The notes beneath the pieces are model-generated. The model was given only the letters and a program-made list of their open reading frames with translations, made no database searches and was not told where the DNA came from. Source: Halobacteriovorax vibrionivorans (GTDB taxonomy: Bacteria > Bdellovibrionota > Bacteriovoracia > Bacteriovoracales > Bacteriovoracaceae). From it: a stretch of 64,000 nt of DNA. Each line of letters opens with the position of its first letter. Position 1 is the stretch's first letter. The stretch is from positions 930,001-994,000 of the forward strand of contig NZ_QDKL01000002.1 of assembly GCF_003346865.1 (NCBI RefSeq), given 5' to 3'. Shown piece by piece: positions 29,110-37,696 of this stretch. The translations under genes were made by a program, and so were the position numbers.

Positions 29110-30756
29110 CTACTTAGGTTGCTTAATTGACCACTTACTTCCGTAACCAATTCCGTAAGTGTAAGTGTCTTTTTCTTTTTGCATACGCTTAGTGTTTCCA
29201 TAGAAAGCAAAGCGATCGTTAAAAAGGAAGATATATGGATAATCTTCTGCAATTAACTTATAAACTTTCTTAAGCATCTTCTTTCTCTTTTCTTTATCAA
29301 GAGTAAGCTGTGCTTGATCAATTAACTTATCAACTTCTTTATTTGAATAAGAAATGAAGTTAGATCCATTATTTGCTGCTGAGTCTGAGTGCCAAATTTG
29401 TTTTGGATCCCAATCTAGAGAACCACCTGACCAAGCAAGTGTTACAGCATCAAAGTTTCTTTCATCAAGAGCCTTAATGAATGAGTTCCACTCAATATAC
29501 TTAACTTCAATATCAACACCAGCTTGCTTAGCATCTTGCTGATACATCGTTAGGTATTTAGAAAAAGTTTTTGAAGGATTTAAGATTGTAAAAGAAAGCT
29601 TTGTCTTCTTTCCATCAATTACCTTATCTAGAATAGCGTCTTGATCAGTATCGGCCCAACCGTCAGCTTTAAGAATCTTAATTGCCTCACCAACATTAAA
29701 TGGAATTGGCTTAACATCTTTGTTTGCATATTCAGACTGAAGATAAAGTGGACCTGTCGCAAGTGCAGAGTATCCAAAACGGAACTTCTTATTCATCTCT
29801 TTACGATTCATTAAGTAGTTCATTGCCTTACGAACTTGCTTTGACTTAAAGATTGGATGCTTAAAGTTCCAACCAACAAAACCGTAACCTTTAACAGCTT
29901 TATTTTCTACTTTTACTTTTAAAACGTCTTTACCCCATTTTGGGCCATTCGTTTTCTGCTCATATTCCTCTGGAGAAAGAGCATTGAAGTCCAAGTCACC
30001 TTTTTCAAGTCTTTGAATAGCAACTGAAGACTCTTTAATAAATCTCATGAAGATTTCGTCATATGAGTAATCATCTTTATAAAGGTCTGTTTTATAACCC
30101 CACCAATCTTTATTCTTAACTAGAGAAATACCTTTCCCTCTTTTAAGCTCTTGAAAGATATATGGACCTGTACCAATAAGAGTCTTATTTAACTCTTTTT
30201 CTTGTTCTTCTGTTGGGTTCTCATAAATATGCTTTGGTACGATGGCAAGGTATCCACCACTTGCAACAGACATTAAGTTACCAAAGTACTTTTTCTTGGC
30301 CTTAAAACGGATTGTTCTTGGACCTTCAATGACAGCTTCTTTGAAGTTAGCGAAGTATGACTTCATGTGAGCTGTTTTGTATTTATTTTCAGGGTGCATA
30401 ATTGCATCAAAAGAAAACTTAACATCTTCTACTGTTAATGGTTTTCCATCATGCCACTTAACGCCTTCTCTAATTGTGAAAACGAAATCAAAACCGTCAT
30501 TTTCAATTTTCCAAGACTCAGCAAGCCCAGGCTCCCACTCATTTGTGTCAATATTCTTATTTAGAAGTCCTTCTAAAACATAAGAATGTACATTTGATGA
30601 GTAAGCATCAGTTGAAGATAATGGATTTAAAGTAGTAGGTGTACCACTAAGATTGTAATAGAAAGTGTTATTAGCCTTTTTTGGTCCACCTTTATTACAG
30701 CTTACAACTGAAATTAAAAGTGTACTTAATAGAGCTAAAAAGATTCCTTTTTTCAT
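29110..30756 (-). CDS. Peptide-binding lipoprotein of the ABC importer (SBP_bac_5)
   Basis: The extracytoplasmic binding protein of the Yej/Opp-like system, 548 aa. Translation most likely starts at ATG 30756 (MKKGIFLALL); the frame is open a further 23 codons, but those lack signal-peptide character. A lipobox at about residue 20 (SVVSC) makes it a lipoprotein. The SBP_bac_5 pattern is clear (TLNPLSSTDAYSSNVH, LAESWKIENDGFDFVFTIR, VKWHDGKPLTVEDVKFSFDA). It heads a six-gene operon. The preference for peptides is family-based. Confidence 0.9.
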   Translation of the reverse strand: MKKGIFLALLSTLLISVVSCNKGGPKKANNTFYYNLSGTPTTLNPLSSTDAYSSNVHSYVLEGLLNKNIDTNEWEPGLAESWKIENDGFDFVFTIREGVKWHDGKPLTVEDVKFSFDAIMHPENKYKTAHMKSYFANFKEAVIEGPRTIRFKAKKKYFGNLMSVASGGYLAIVPKHIYENPTEEQEKELNKTLIGTGPYIFQELKRGKGISLVKNKDWWGYKTDLYKDDYSYDEIFMRFIKESSVAIQRLEKGDLDFNALSPEEYEQKTNGPKWGKDVLKVKVENKAVKGYGFVGWNFKHPIFKSKQVRKAMNYLMNRKEMNKKFRFGYSALATGPLYLQSEYANKDVKPIPFNVGEAIKILKADGWADTDQDAILDKVIDGKKTKLSFTILNPSKTFSKYLTMYQQDAKQAGVDIEVKYIEWNSFIKALDERNFDAVTLAWSGGSLDWDPKQIWHSDSAANNGSNFISYSNKEVDKLIDQAQLTLDKEKRKKMLKKVYKLIAEDYPYIFLFNDRFAFYGNTKRMQKEKDTYTYGIGYGSKWSIKQPK

Positions 30757-30879
30757 AAACTTATCCCTTTTTATGTTTAGCGAGTCACGATATAAGATTT
30801 TACACCAATTGACTAGAGGCCACATTAAGATGCGTGCTCTTGTCTGTCTAGAGGCAAAAAATATTAAATATTTAGATGA

Positions 30880-31569
30880 TTATTTTATGATGTAATTTCT
30901 TGGATCCAAGGACCAACGGTCTTCTTTCAAATTCTTAGACTCAACGCGGTATTGCTGAAGCTTAAAGTCCACTTCATTTAAACGTGTTTGAATTCCCTCA
31001 GTATTTCGAACAAGCTGTTGATGGTCTTCTTCGAGGCGACGCAGTTCGTCGCGCCATTCTTTCTCAAGCTTTTCACGAAGAACAGCATACCTTGTATTAA
31101 CAGTTTCGACTCTCTGCGCATACGTCGTTAGACTTTTTTTATTGCGTTTAATTTTTGACTTAAGTGCCAATCTTTTCTTGGCCAAAATCTCAATTAATTC
31201 TTTACCCATCGCAATATTATTTACAAGATCTTGTGAGTAAAAATTATAGTAGCGGCCTGTCACAAATGTTGAGTGTCGATTACAAGAGTCAAATTTTGGA
31301 ACCCTAACTAAGAGGTAATCACTTGTTCTACCCATTACTATTGCACGACATTTCTTATCTTCTTGGTGAAGTCCCCAAAGATCGATTTCGTCCAACTTAT
31401 TTACATACTTAATATTATCAAAATCAAGCTTGAATCGAACAAGCCTCGCCGCTTCTTCAACATGCGAAACTCTACCAGAGAAATACCCCAACTCTTTATT
31501 GAATTCCAAAGTACTGGAAAAACCAACTTGATTGCTAAGGAATATAGAAAATAGAATGAAGTACTTCAC
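30880..31569 (-). CDS. Exported coiled-coil protein, unknown function
   Basis: A 229-aa protein with a signal peptide (about residues 1-18). Residues 20-110 look like a beta-rich domain with three Cys (KKCRAIVMG...SCNRHSTF). Residues about 115-215 form a long charged coiled coil (ELIEILAKKRLALKSKIKRN). It would sit in the periplasm. The start is GTG without a visible ribosome-binding site. It lies 57 bp after the methyltransferase gene and could be part of that operon. No family recognised. Confidence 0.65.
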   Translation of the reverse strand: MKYFILFSIFLSNQVGFSSTLEFNKELGYFSGRVSHVEEAARLVRFKLDFDNIKYVNKLDEIDLWGLHQEDKKCRAIVMGRTSDYLLVRVPKFDSCNRHSTFVTGRYYNFYSQDLVNNIAMGKELIEILAKKRLALKSKIKRNKKSLTTYAQRVETVNTRYAVLREKLEKEWRDELRRLEEDHQQLVRNTEGIQTRLNEVDFKLQQYRVESKNLKEDRWSLDPRNYIIK

Positions 31570-31625
31570 ACTTTTATTTTGCCACAGATGTAACTTATTA
31601 AAAGATAAGGGAAAGAGATGCCCTT

Positions 31626-32309
31626 CTACATTGGTTTTCGGGCAATAATTGATTGAGTTAACTCAGAACCATGCACAGGCTCCTCAAACTTCAAGATTTT
31701 AAAGTCATTAAACATATTAAGTAACTCAGCAGACTTTAAAAAATAAGAATCAATGCTATCGTCATTAAACTTCTTCTTATGGGCGACAGTATAACCTTCG
31801 TAAATGATTACACCACCTGGCTTTAACCATTTCTTTAGTTTTTCAGAAATTTCTCTGTCTACAAAATAAAAGCAAATAATTGCATCTAATGAATTATCGG
31901 CAATTTTTAAATGATCAACTGACTTGTGAATTGTTTTAATTCGGACACCTGCTTGTCTTGCAAGTTTTAATGACTTTTCAATTGCTACAGAACTAATATC
32001 AACACCTGTAACTTTATATCCTTTTGTAGCAAGAAAAACCGCATTTCTTCCTTCACCCATTCCAATATCAAGAACGGTTGAGCCGCGAGGGATAAATTGA
32101 TAATTCTTAGCAAGAAATTGTGCCGGAGATTTTCCATAAATATAGTCATGATTAGCAAATTTCTTATCCCATACATTAGAGATTTTTTCTTTTGCTTTTT
32201 GCCCCGTTAATATTTCAAAGCGACTTCCAGAAATAACTCCTCTGGCGCTAACGATTTGAACGAGAAAAATATTTATCAGAATGAATTTAAGCAACATCGC
32301 TTTCTTCAT
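31626..32309 (-). CDS. SAM-dependent methyltransferase with an N-terminal signal-like segment
   Basis: A class I methyltransferase of the TehB/UbiE-like type. Motif I is VLDIGMGEGRNAVFLA, followed by GVDISSVAIEKS and LKPGGVIIYEGY. Counted from ATG 32309 (227 aa), the first ~22 residues (MKKAMLLKFILINIFLVQIV, then SARG) look like an export signal, which is odd because SAM is cytoplasmic. It may instead be anchored with the enzyme on the inner face. GGAG precedes ATG 32309, which I prefer over ATG 32327. It overlaps the upstream gene by 23 bp. Substrate unknown. Confidence 0.78.
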   Translation of the reverse strand: MKKAMLLKFILINIFLVQIVSARGVISGSRFEILTGQKAKEKISNVWDKKFANHDYIYGKSPAQFLAKNYQFIPRGSTVLDIGMGEGRNAVFLATKGYKVTGVDISSVAIEKSLKLARQAGVRIKTIHKSVDHLKIADNSLDAIICFYFVDREISEKLKKWLKPGGVIIYEGYTVAHKKKFNDDSIDSYFLKSAELLNMFNDFKILKFEEPVHGSELTQSIIARKPM

Positions 32310-32682
32310 GAGTCTCCAGCTCAGCATTGAGATATAAATTTAATTGATCATACTTGTTTTTTACATCTCTTACCATAGCATGGACTCTATCTTCAATAGT
32401 AGCAGGCATATCTTCCGTATGAACTAAATACCAATGCATATCGTCGATAGTATTATAGAAGTCTTCTAGATTTATAATGAGCTCCTCAGATAAGAGCATT
32501 AATTGTTGAACGGTTATTGTTTTAAAATTTGAACGAAAAACAGCATTAAAGTGTTCACGAGTTCGCTTCATTGAAAGTATATGGAGGTATTCTTTTTCAC
32601 GAGTAATAATTCGATCCGCAAGCCTAGCTGCATCTTGCCTCAATATAATCAATAAACGGCTAGTATCTTTTGAAACTCTCAT
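32287..32682 (-). CDS. Helical protein of unknown function
   Basis: 131 aa, almost entirely alpha-helical and charged, with no signal peptide or Cys. It lies between the 33.1-kb gene (30 bp upstream) and the methyltransferase gene (overlap). GGGAGAGG directly precedes the ATG. No domain is recognised; the even mix of charged and hydrophobic residues suggests a four-helix bundle or a coiled-coil adaptor. Confidence 0.58.
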   Translation of the reverse strand: MRVSKDTSRLLIILRQDAARLADRIITREKEYLHILSMKRTREHFNAVFRSNFKTITVQQLMLLSEELIINLEDFYNTIDDMHWYLVHTEDMPATIEDRVHAMVRDVKNKYDQLNLYLNAELETHEESDVA

Positions 32683-32712
32683 CCTCTCCCACTTTTTTCT
32701 AAGGCTTCCCGA

Positions 32713-33165
32713 TTAATATTCTGGAAGCTTCGCCCTACGGCCACCTGGCCAGCGGCTTGAATTAGTAACAAGCTTACTAAACATGTTTTGGCCAATAAGA
32801 TCGGCCATACGAAACATACTAACAGGCAGTCTTTCTTGAAAAACGCGCTTTGTTTTTAAGATTGAATCATCATGAACAATAGAAAATGAACTAAATTCAA
32901 ATAGAGTTACACTTCCTTGTCTCAGCATATAATTCAGATATCTCTTTAATAACTTATTGTAATTTACGAATGATCGAATATCGCGAACAGAAGCAATAAT
33001 AAATTGATGCTCACGCATTCTGATAGACTTAAAGTCACCTAACTTCATTGGAACAAGCTTTATTCCAAATTCAGAAAATACTCTCGACATATAGAGGAAC
33101 TCCTCGCCGAGCTTCTTTTCAAATTGCAAATAGATTACATAGTTAGACTTTCTCACAATGAACAC
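32713..33165 (-). CDS. Hypothetical soluble protein, start uncertain
   Basis: 150 aa if it starts at GTG 33165. The sequence alternates strands and helices (KSNYVIYLQFEKKLGEEF, GSVTLFEFSSFSIVHD) and ends in a basic tail (SRWPGGRRAKL). The GTG has no ribosome-binding site. An internal ATG at 33090 has GAGGAG nine bases upstream and could be the true start, giving 125 aa. It is first in a likely operon with the 131-aa gene and the methyltransferase. No family recognised. Confidence 0.52.
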   Translation of the reverse strand: MFIVRKSNYVIYLQFEKKLGEEFLYMSRVFSEFGIKLVPMKLGDFKSIRMREHQFIIASVRDIRSFVNYNKLLKRYLNYMLRQGSVTLFEFSSFSIVHDDSILKTKRVFQERLPVSMFRMADLIGQNMFSKLVTNSSRWPGGRRAKLPEY

Positions 33166-33234
33166 ATCGGTTCTATTGGAGTGGATGTTTATGTTGAAAT
33201 ACTAAGGGGAAAAAGTTGCCGGTAAATAATAGAA

Positions 33235-33282
33235 AAGCCGAGAGCAAGATTAAATAAATACCACACACATTGCTCTCGGCTT
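33235..33282 (-). terminator. Strong 13-bp hairpin, possible minus-strand terminator
   Basis: AAGCCGAGAGCAA pairs perfectly with TTGCTCTCGGCTT across a 22-base loop. Read on the minus strand it is followed by a T-rich tract (TTCTATTATTT), so it could end a minus-strand RNA coming from the structured region. Confidence 0.5.
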
Positions 33283-33316
33283 CTTAAGCTTTGGATTAAA
33301 TCATAGGGAGAGAGGG

Positions 33317-33403
33317 ATGTATCTCCAAAGCTTTATAACTTCCATGTTTCTTCTGTGTCCTTCCGTGGACACCAAGTTTTATCAATGTTTTAAAAGGGCC
33401 TAG
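33317..33403 (+). CDS. Candidate 28-aa small protein or leader peptide
   Basis: An ATG at 33317 follows AGGGAG (33305-33310) at 6-base spacing. It opens 28 codons (begins MYLQSFITSMFLL, ends FKRA) and stops at the TAG inside the 5' arm of the terminator at 33396. The start region lies in the loop of a 9-bp stem. The peptide has a hydrophobic centre and two Cys. This could be a small protein, a leader peptide that controls the terminator, or chance. Confidence 0.3.
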   Translation: MYLQSFITSMFLLCPSVDTKFYQCFKRA

Positions 33404-33471
33404 AGGTGGATAAGTTTCAAGCTTCGTGCTTTTTACAATTCTGTCGCCCTAACCTCTAGGCCCGTTTTTTT
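33396..33471 (+). terminator. Long-loop Rho-independent terminator (plus strand)
   Basis: GGGCCTAGAGGT pairs perfectly with ACCTCTAGGCCC (12 bp) across a 44-base loop, followed by G and seven T residues. No annotated plus-strand gene precedes it, which is the main reason to suspect a plus-strand RNA in this region. Confidence 0.75.
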
Positions 33472-33506
33472 CCGAAAGATACCTTAAATTCATAAGTGTA
33501 ACTCTC

Positions 33507-33585
33507 AGTAACCACTGCAACGTCCTATTGCAATTAATCCAAAATCGTCCTAATTTTGGAAGGGTCCCGATGCCCCTTGGTTACT
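33507..33585. ncRNA. Cloverleaf-like structured element with twin 7-nt loops
   Basis: A closing stem AGTAACC/GGTTACT (33507-33513/33579-33585) encloses three hairpins: TGCAA-CGTCCTA-TTGCA (33516-33532), CCAAAAT-CGTCCTA-ATTTTGG (33539-33559) and AAGGG...CCCTT (33560-33578). The first two have the same 7-base loop. On the minus strand the loops read TAGGACG, with AGGA exposed, as in RNAs that bind CsrA/RsmA. No tRNA T-arm or anticodon pattern fits. Strand and function are inferred. Confidence 0.45.
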
Positions 33586-33734
33586 TATATATAAGCAGGA
33601 AGTGTGCCAAAATTAACTAATAGTAGATTCAATAACTTACAAAAAGTTGACATTCAAAATGAGCAAAACGCCCCACAGGCCGCGCCAAAGAAGATTAAGC
33701 GGTCCTACAAAAACAAGGACTTACGGTAGGACCA

Positions 33735-33765
33735 AAAGGAAACTAGTACTTGAGTAGTTTCCTTT
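33735..33765 (-). terminator. Probable terminator of lepB
   Basis: On the minus strand, AAAGGAAACTA pairs with TAGTTTCCTTT (11 bp, 9-base loop), then TTGG. It lies 34 bases after the lepB stop codon. The T-run is partly within the stem. Confidence 0.55.
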
Positions 33766-33798
33766 CTGGCACCATAGAAAATTTATTGTCAGGTTTTG

Positions 33799-34563
33799 TT
33801 AAAGAGATGTACCGATTCGTTCTGGCCTAAAATGAAATGGTTTATCTGACCAAGGGTAGACAAGAGACATCCAAACCATGAACGCCTTCCCTCTAATATT
33901 CTTGATAGGAACAAATCCCCAAACTCTGGAATCACTTGAGTAATCTCTATTGTCACCCATCACAAATACATGGCCATCTGGAACAGTCACCTTATCTTGA
34001 TTGAGGTGTCTAAAAAATGTTGGATTCTCACCAATTGTAAATTTCTTATCACCAATTTTCTGATAGTAGAATTTGATATCTTCAGGATTAAGAGTTGGCT
34101 CTTTGTCATAAAGGCTTCGAAGTTCTTTCTCCTTCTCACCACTTATAACTTCTTTCTCAACTTCTTTCCCATTTATGAAAAGTTTATTTTCATAGACTTC
34201 AACAGTATCACCTGGAAGAGCAATTGTTCTTTTTACAAAAAGAATCGCTGGGTTTATTGGATATTCAAATACAATAATATCTCCTCTTTCAGGAAGAGAC
34301 TGACCACCGAGATAAACAGGGTTAAAGAATTCAGTGAAAGGAAGTTTAAATCCATAGGACATTTTATTTACTACAATTGAATCACCAATTGCATTTGTAG
34401 GAAGTAGAGAGCCTGTTGGGATATGATAGTGATCAATAAATGTCGATCTAAAACCAAAAACAATTAAGATGATTTTGATCCATGACCACGCTTCATCCTT
34501 AAACCATTTCGCAGATAAGAATGCAGGTTTTTCAACCTCTACTTTACTCTCTTTATTAAACAT
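33799..34563 (-). CDS. lepB: Signal peptidase I LepB
   Basis: The inner-membrane protease that cleaves signal peptides from exported proteins. In the 254-aa protein, one N-terminal membrane helix (about 25-42) precedes catalytic Ser52 (YHIPTGSLLPT) and Lys111 (LFVKRTIALPGDTVE); the box GDNRDYSSDSRVWGFV is further downstream. The residue after the catalytic Ser is Leu where most family members have Met. GAGGAATT leads into the ATG. A good promoter lies 26 bases upstream of the ATG. Given the many exported proteins in this window it is probably the general signal peptidase. Confidence 0.94.
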   Translation of the reverse strand: MFNKESKVEVEKPAFLSAKWFKDEAWSWIKIILIVFGFRSTFIDHYHIPTGSLLPTNAIGDSIVVNKMSYGFKLPFTEFFNPVYLGGQSLPERGDIIVFEYPINPAILFVKRTIALPGDTVEVYENKLFINGKEVEKEVISGEKEKELRSLYDKEPTLNPEDIKFYYQKIGDKKFTIGENPTFFRHLNQDKVTVPDGHVFVMGDNRDYSSDSRVWGFVPIKNIRGKAFMVWMSLVYPWSDKPFHFRPERIGTSL

Positions 34564-34588
34564 AATTCCTCACTTGATAATGCTAAGT

Positions 34589-34617
34589 ATTATAACTCCC
34601 AAAGTCTTCATTGTAAG
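34589..34617 (-). promoter_or_regulatory. Sigma-70-type promoter of lepB
   Basis: On the minus strand, CTTACA (-35, 34617-34612) and a perfect TATAAT (-10, 34594-34589) are 17 bases apart, 26 bases upstream of the lepB ATG. Confidence 0.6.
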
Positions 34618-34699
34618 GCTTCACGCGTTAGAAAACTTAAGTTGCCGAATGATTTTCTTTAATCATAAAATTGTATTTATAAATAATTAGGGAGGATTT

Positions 34700-35089
34700 A
34701 TGAAGAAATATCTATTAGTTTCAATTTTTTCACTATTAGCATTTGTTTCTGTTAGTGCAAGTAATGCCGAAGAAGAATCATTTTTTCCATCACACTGTTC
34801 TAACTATGGAAGCACAGTAAGCTTAAGCTTCACGAATTGTATTAACTCAAACTTTCGTCGTTTAACATTTGATCTACCAAGAGAGTTCTTTTCTTACTGT
34901 AATAATTTTGGAGATGATTTAAGCTTCTCATTTGAAAGCTGTGTAAATAACAACTTCAATAAAGTAGAAAGAAGCCTTGGTTTATTCTTAAGCCACTGTA
35001 TGAATTTTGGAGATGGTGTTAGCTTCTCATACCAGAGTTGTATCAATTCAAACTTCAGAGAAATTCAATACGAATTACGTCGTCAATAA
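34700..35089 (+). CDS. Small exported protein of three Cys-pair repeats
   Basis: 129 aa with a signal peptide (about 1-21). The mature part is three copies of a 33-34-residue unit with the pattern F-x-S-x-C-x-N-[YF]-G ... S-x-S-F-x-x-C-[IV]-N-x-N-F. The Cys positions are 33/47, 67/81 and 100/114, always 14 apart, so each unit can form one disulfide. There is no membrane segment, so it is periplasmic or secreted. The ribosome-binding site is strong (GGGAGGAT). I do not recognise the repeat from known families. It is monocistronic, with a shared terminator after it. Confidence 0.78.
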   Translation: MKKYLLVSIFSLLAFVSVSASNAEEESFFPSHCSNYGSTVSLSFTNCINSNFRRLTFDLPREFFSYCNNFGDDLSFSFESCVNNNFNKVERSLGLFLSHCMNFGDGVSFSYQSCINSNFREIQYELRRQ

Positions 35090-35100
35090 TAAGATAAATT

Positions 35101-35129
35101 TCATGTGGCTTATCTCTTAAGCCACATGA
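35101..35129. terminator. Bidirectional terminator between the repeat protein and receiver genes
   Basis: TCATGTGGCTTA pairs perfectly with TAAGCCACATGA (12 bp, 5-base loop). T-rich sequence follows on both strands. The stem includes the last codons of the minus-strand response regulator. Confidence 0.75.
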
Positions 35130-35524
35130 TCTACTTTTAAAACACTGTGAATTTTCTTTTCTAAATTATCCGATGTGAAAGGCTTTAATAAGTAGCTATC
35201 TGCCCCCATCAAAATAAGCTTTTTAATTATCGACACATCCGATTCAGAACTAACCATAAGCACAGGAACACTCCCCACTCTCTTATCAGATCGAATTTTT
35301 TCAAGTAATGAAATACCATCACAATTTGGCATATGAACATCACACAGAATCACCTGAAAAGGGGCTCCGCTTTCATATTCATTAAGAATCTTTTCTAAGG
35401 CAATTTCTCCATCTTCTGCTTCTTGGATATTAGTAATTCCCATATCACCAAGCAGGCTTAAGAGTGAACTTCTAATATAGTCTAGATCATCAACCACTAA
35501 GGCCTTAATATTTGAATAGTCCAT
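35117..35524 (-). CDS. CheY-like single-domain response regulator
   Basis: A 135-aa stand-alone receiver domain, phosphorylated by a histidine kinase and acting by binding a partner. Acidic residues D12 and D13, phospho-acceptor D62 (LCDVHMPNCDG), Ser92 in the Thr/Ser position and Lys114 (LLKPFTSDN) are all present, so it should be active. No output domain follows. ATG 35524 is preceded by GGGGGAA at normal spacing; a TTG at 35539 is also in frame. The partner is unknown: motility switching or a larger phosphorelay are both possible. Confidence 0.9.
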   Translation of the reverse strand: MDYSNIKALVVDDLDYIRSSLLSLLGDMGITNIQEAEDGEIALEKILNEYESGAPFQVILCDVHMPNCDGISLLEKIRSDKRVGSVPVLMVSSESDVSIIKKLILMGADSYLLKPFTSDNLEKKIHSVLKVDHVA

Positions 35525-35660
35525 TTTTGATTCCCCCAAAAAGAATAGAACGTAATAAAAATTATATCGGAATTCTGAAAAATAACTTTATTTAGTTTAA
35601 TTAAAGCGTGTAATGCGTTGAAATGATTGAGATTGAAAATTAAGTGTAAAAACATTTTAC

Positions 35661-35700
35661 GCCTCTGGGGGTGGGCGTGGGTTCGATTCTCCGATGTTCG
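35661..35700 (+). other. Degenerate tRNA/tmRNA 3'-end-like fragment
   Basis: GTGGGTTCGATTCTCC (35678-35693) resembles a T-arm, with the GTTCGATTC core. Only three of five stem pairs form and no matching acceptor or anticodon arm is upstream, so it is not an intact tRNA. It may be a decayed tRNA or tmRNA end left at an insertion site. Confidence 0.3.
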
Positions 35701-35717
35701 GCTATTTAAGAGAGGTT

Positions 35718-35890
35718 TTTGCTAACTTTCACTTCGTGAACATCTTGCGGCAAAAGTGCCCCAACGGGCAGTTTTGAAGCAAAGATGGATGTGACTCAAG
35801 AAACAAAGAGCGTAGCTCGCGTGTTTCGGTCATTTGAAAAAACTTGGTCACTCATTTTCACTTCGTGAAAATATCGTTCTTGTTTGCGGA
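35718..35890 (+). repeat. Dispersed palindromic repeat, copy A (1.3 units)
   Basis: The first unit (about 35718-35832) aligns by eye with the reverse complement of the 111-bp units at 51541-51780 (shared blocks include CATC-TGCG, CAAAAGT, GCAGTTTTGA/GCAAGTTTTGA, and GATG-ATGTGA). A partial second unit starts at 35856 with the same TTTCACTTCGTGAA hairpin as 35727-35740, a period of 129 bases. Each unit contains short hairpins, so this is a REP-like element. Confidence 0.6.
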
Positions 35891-35912
35891 TGCTTTCCCA
35901 TTGCTCCAGAGA

Positions 35913-35943
35913 CAACAAAGCCTGCATAAATGCAGGCTTGTTG
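35913..35943. terminator. Strong hairpin in the receiver-groEL region
   Basis: CAACAAAGCCTGCAT pairs with ATGCAGGCTTGTTG (14 bp with one bulged A, 2-3-base loop). T-runs around it are weak, so it is a transcript end or part of the repeat debris. Confidence 0.45.
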
Positions 35944-35990
35944 AAATAGTTTTCTAGCTAAAGACTGGGGAGCTAGCGCCGCAAACAATA

Positions 35991-36008
35991 GACTGGCCTT
36001 AGCCAGTC
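35991..36008 (-). terminator. Probable groEL transcript end
   Basis: GACTGGC-CTTA-GCCAGTC is a perfect 7-bp stem 17 bases past the groEL stop codon, inside a longer imperfect stem formed by GCGCC-GCAAA and TTTGC...GGCGC. The T-tract is weak. Confidence 0.5.
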
Positions 36009-36024
36009 AATTTTGCGGGGGCGC

Positions 36025-37677
<1,653 letters not shown>

Positions 37678-37696
37678 CTATATGTAATCGATTCGA

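Larger units (their letters stand above)
33166..33798. other. 633-bp non-coding region rich in RNA-like structure
   Basis: There is no gene of ordinary size here. The region holds, in order: a 13-bp stem (33235-33247/33270-33282); a 9-bp stem (33286-33294/33325-33333) enclosing a ribosome-binding site and ATG; a GTGTCC/GGACAC hairpin (33355-33372); a 12-bp terminator (33396-33471); a four-way-junction-like block (33507-33585) with two hairpins that share the loop CGTCCTA; an 8-bp GGTCCTAC/GTAGGACC stem (33701-33733); and an 11-bp stem (33735-33765). Compared by eye with tmRNA, RNase P, 4.5S and c-di-GMP-I consensus motifs, no match. It probably encodes one or two regulatory RNAs. Confidence 0.6.
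35540..36024. other. Repeat-rich intergenic region between the receiver gene and groEL
   Basis: There is no gene. It holds a T-arm-like fragment (about 35661-35700), one copy of the dispersed repeat family (35718-35890), a strong 14-bp hairpin (35913-35943) and a hairpin next to the groEL stop (35991-36008). Base composition is noticeably richer in GC than neighbouring sequence in several stretches. It looks like remnants of repeat or mobile sequence with terminators. Confidence 0.55.

Noticed and set aside
30757..30825. 23-residue N-terminal extension of the peptide-binding lipoprotein
   Set aside because: The signal peptide and lipobox start at ATG 30756; the upstream part is not signal-like.
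33507..33585. tRNA gene (cloverleaf-like fold with 7-bp closing stem and a 5-bp/7-nt arm)
   Set aside because: There is no T-loop GTTCRANNC, no D-arm pattern and no CCA-type end on either strand; two arms share the same loop, unlike a tRNA.
33640..33733. Possible c-di-GMP-I riboswitch (ACGCCCCACAGG... region)
   Set aside because: Some short words resemble the consensus, but the conserved core order (CGCACAGGGCAAACC ... GACGCAAAGCC) is not present.
33968..34380. 136-codon plus-strand ORF inside lepB
   Set aside because: It is antisense to lepB with no ribosome-binding site and no recognisable domain.
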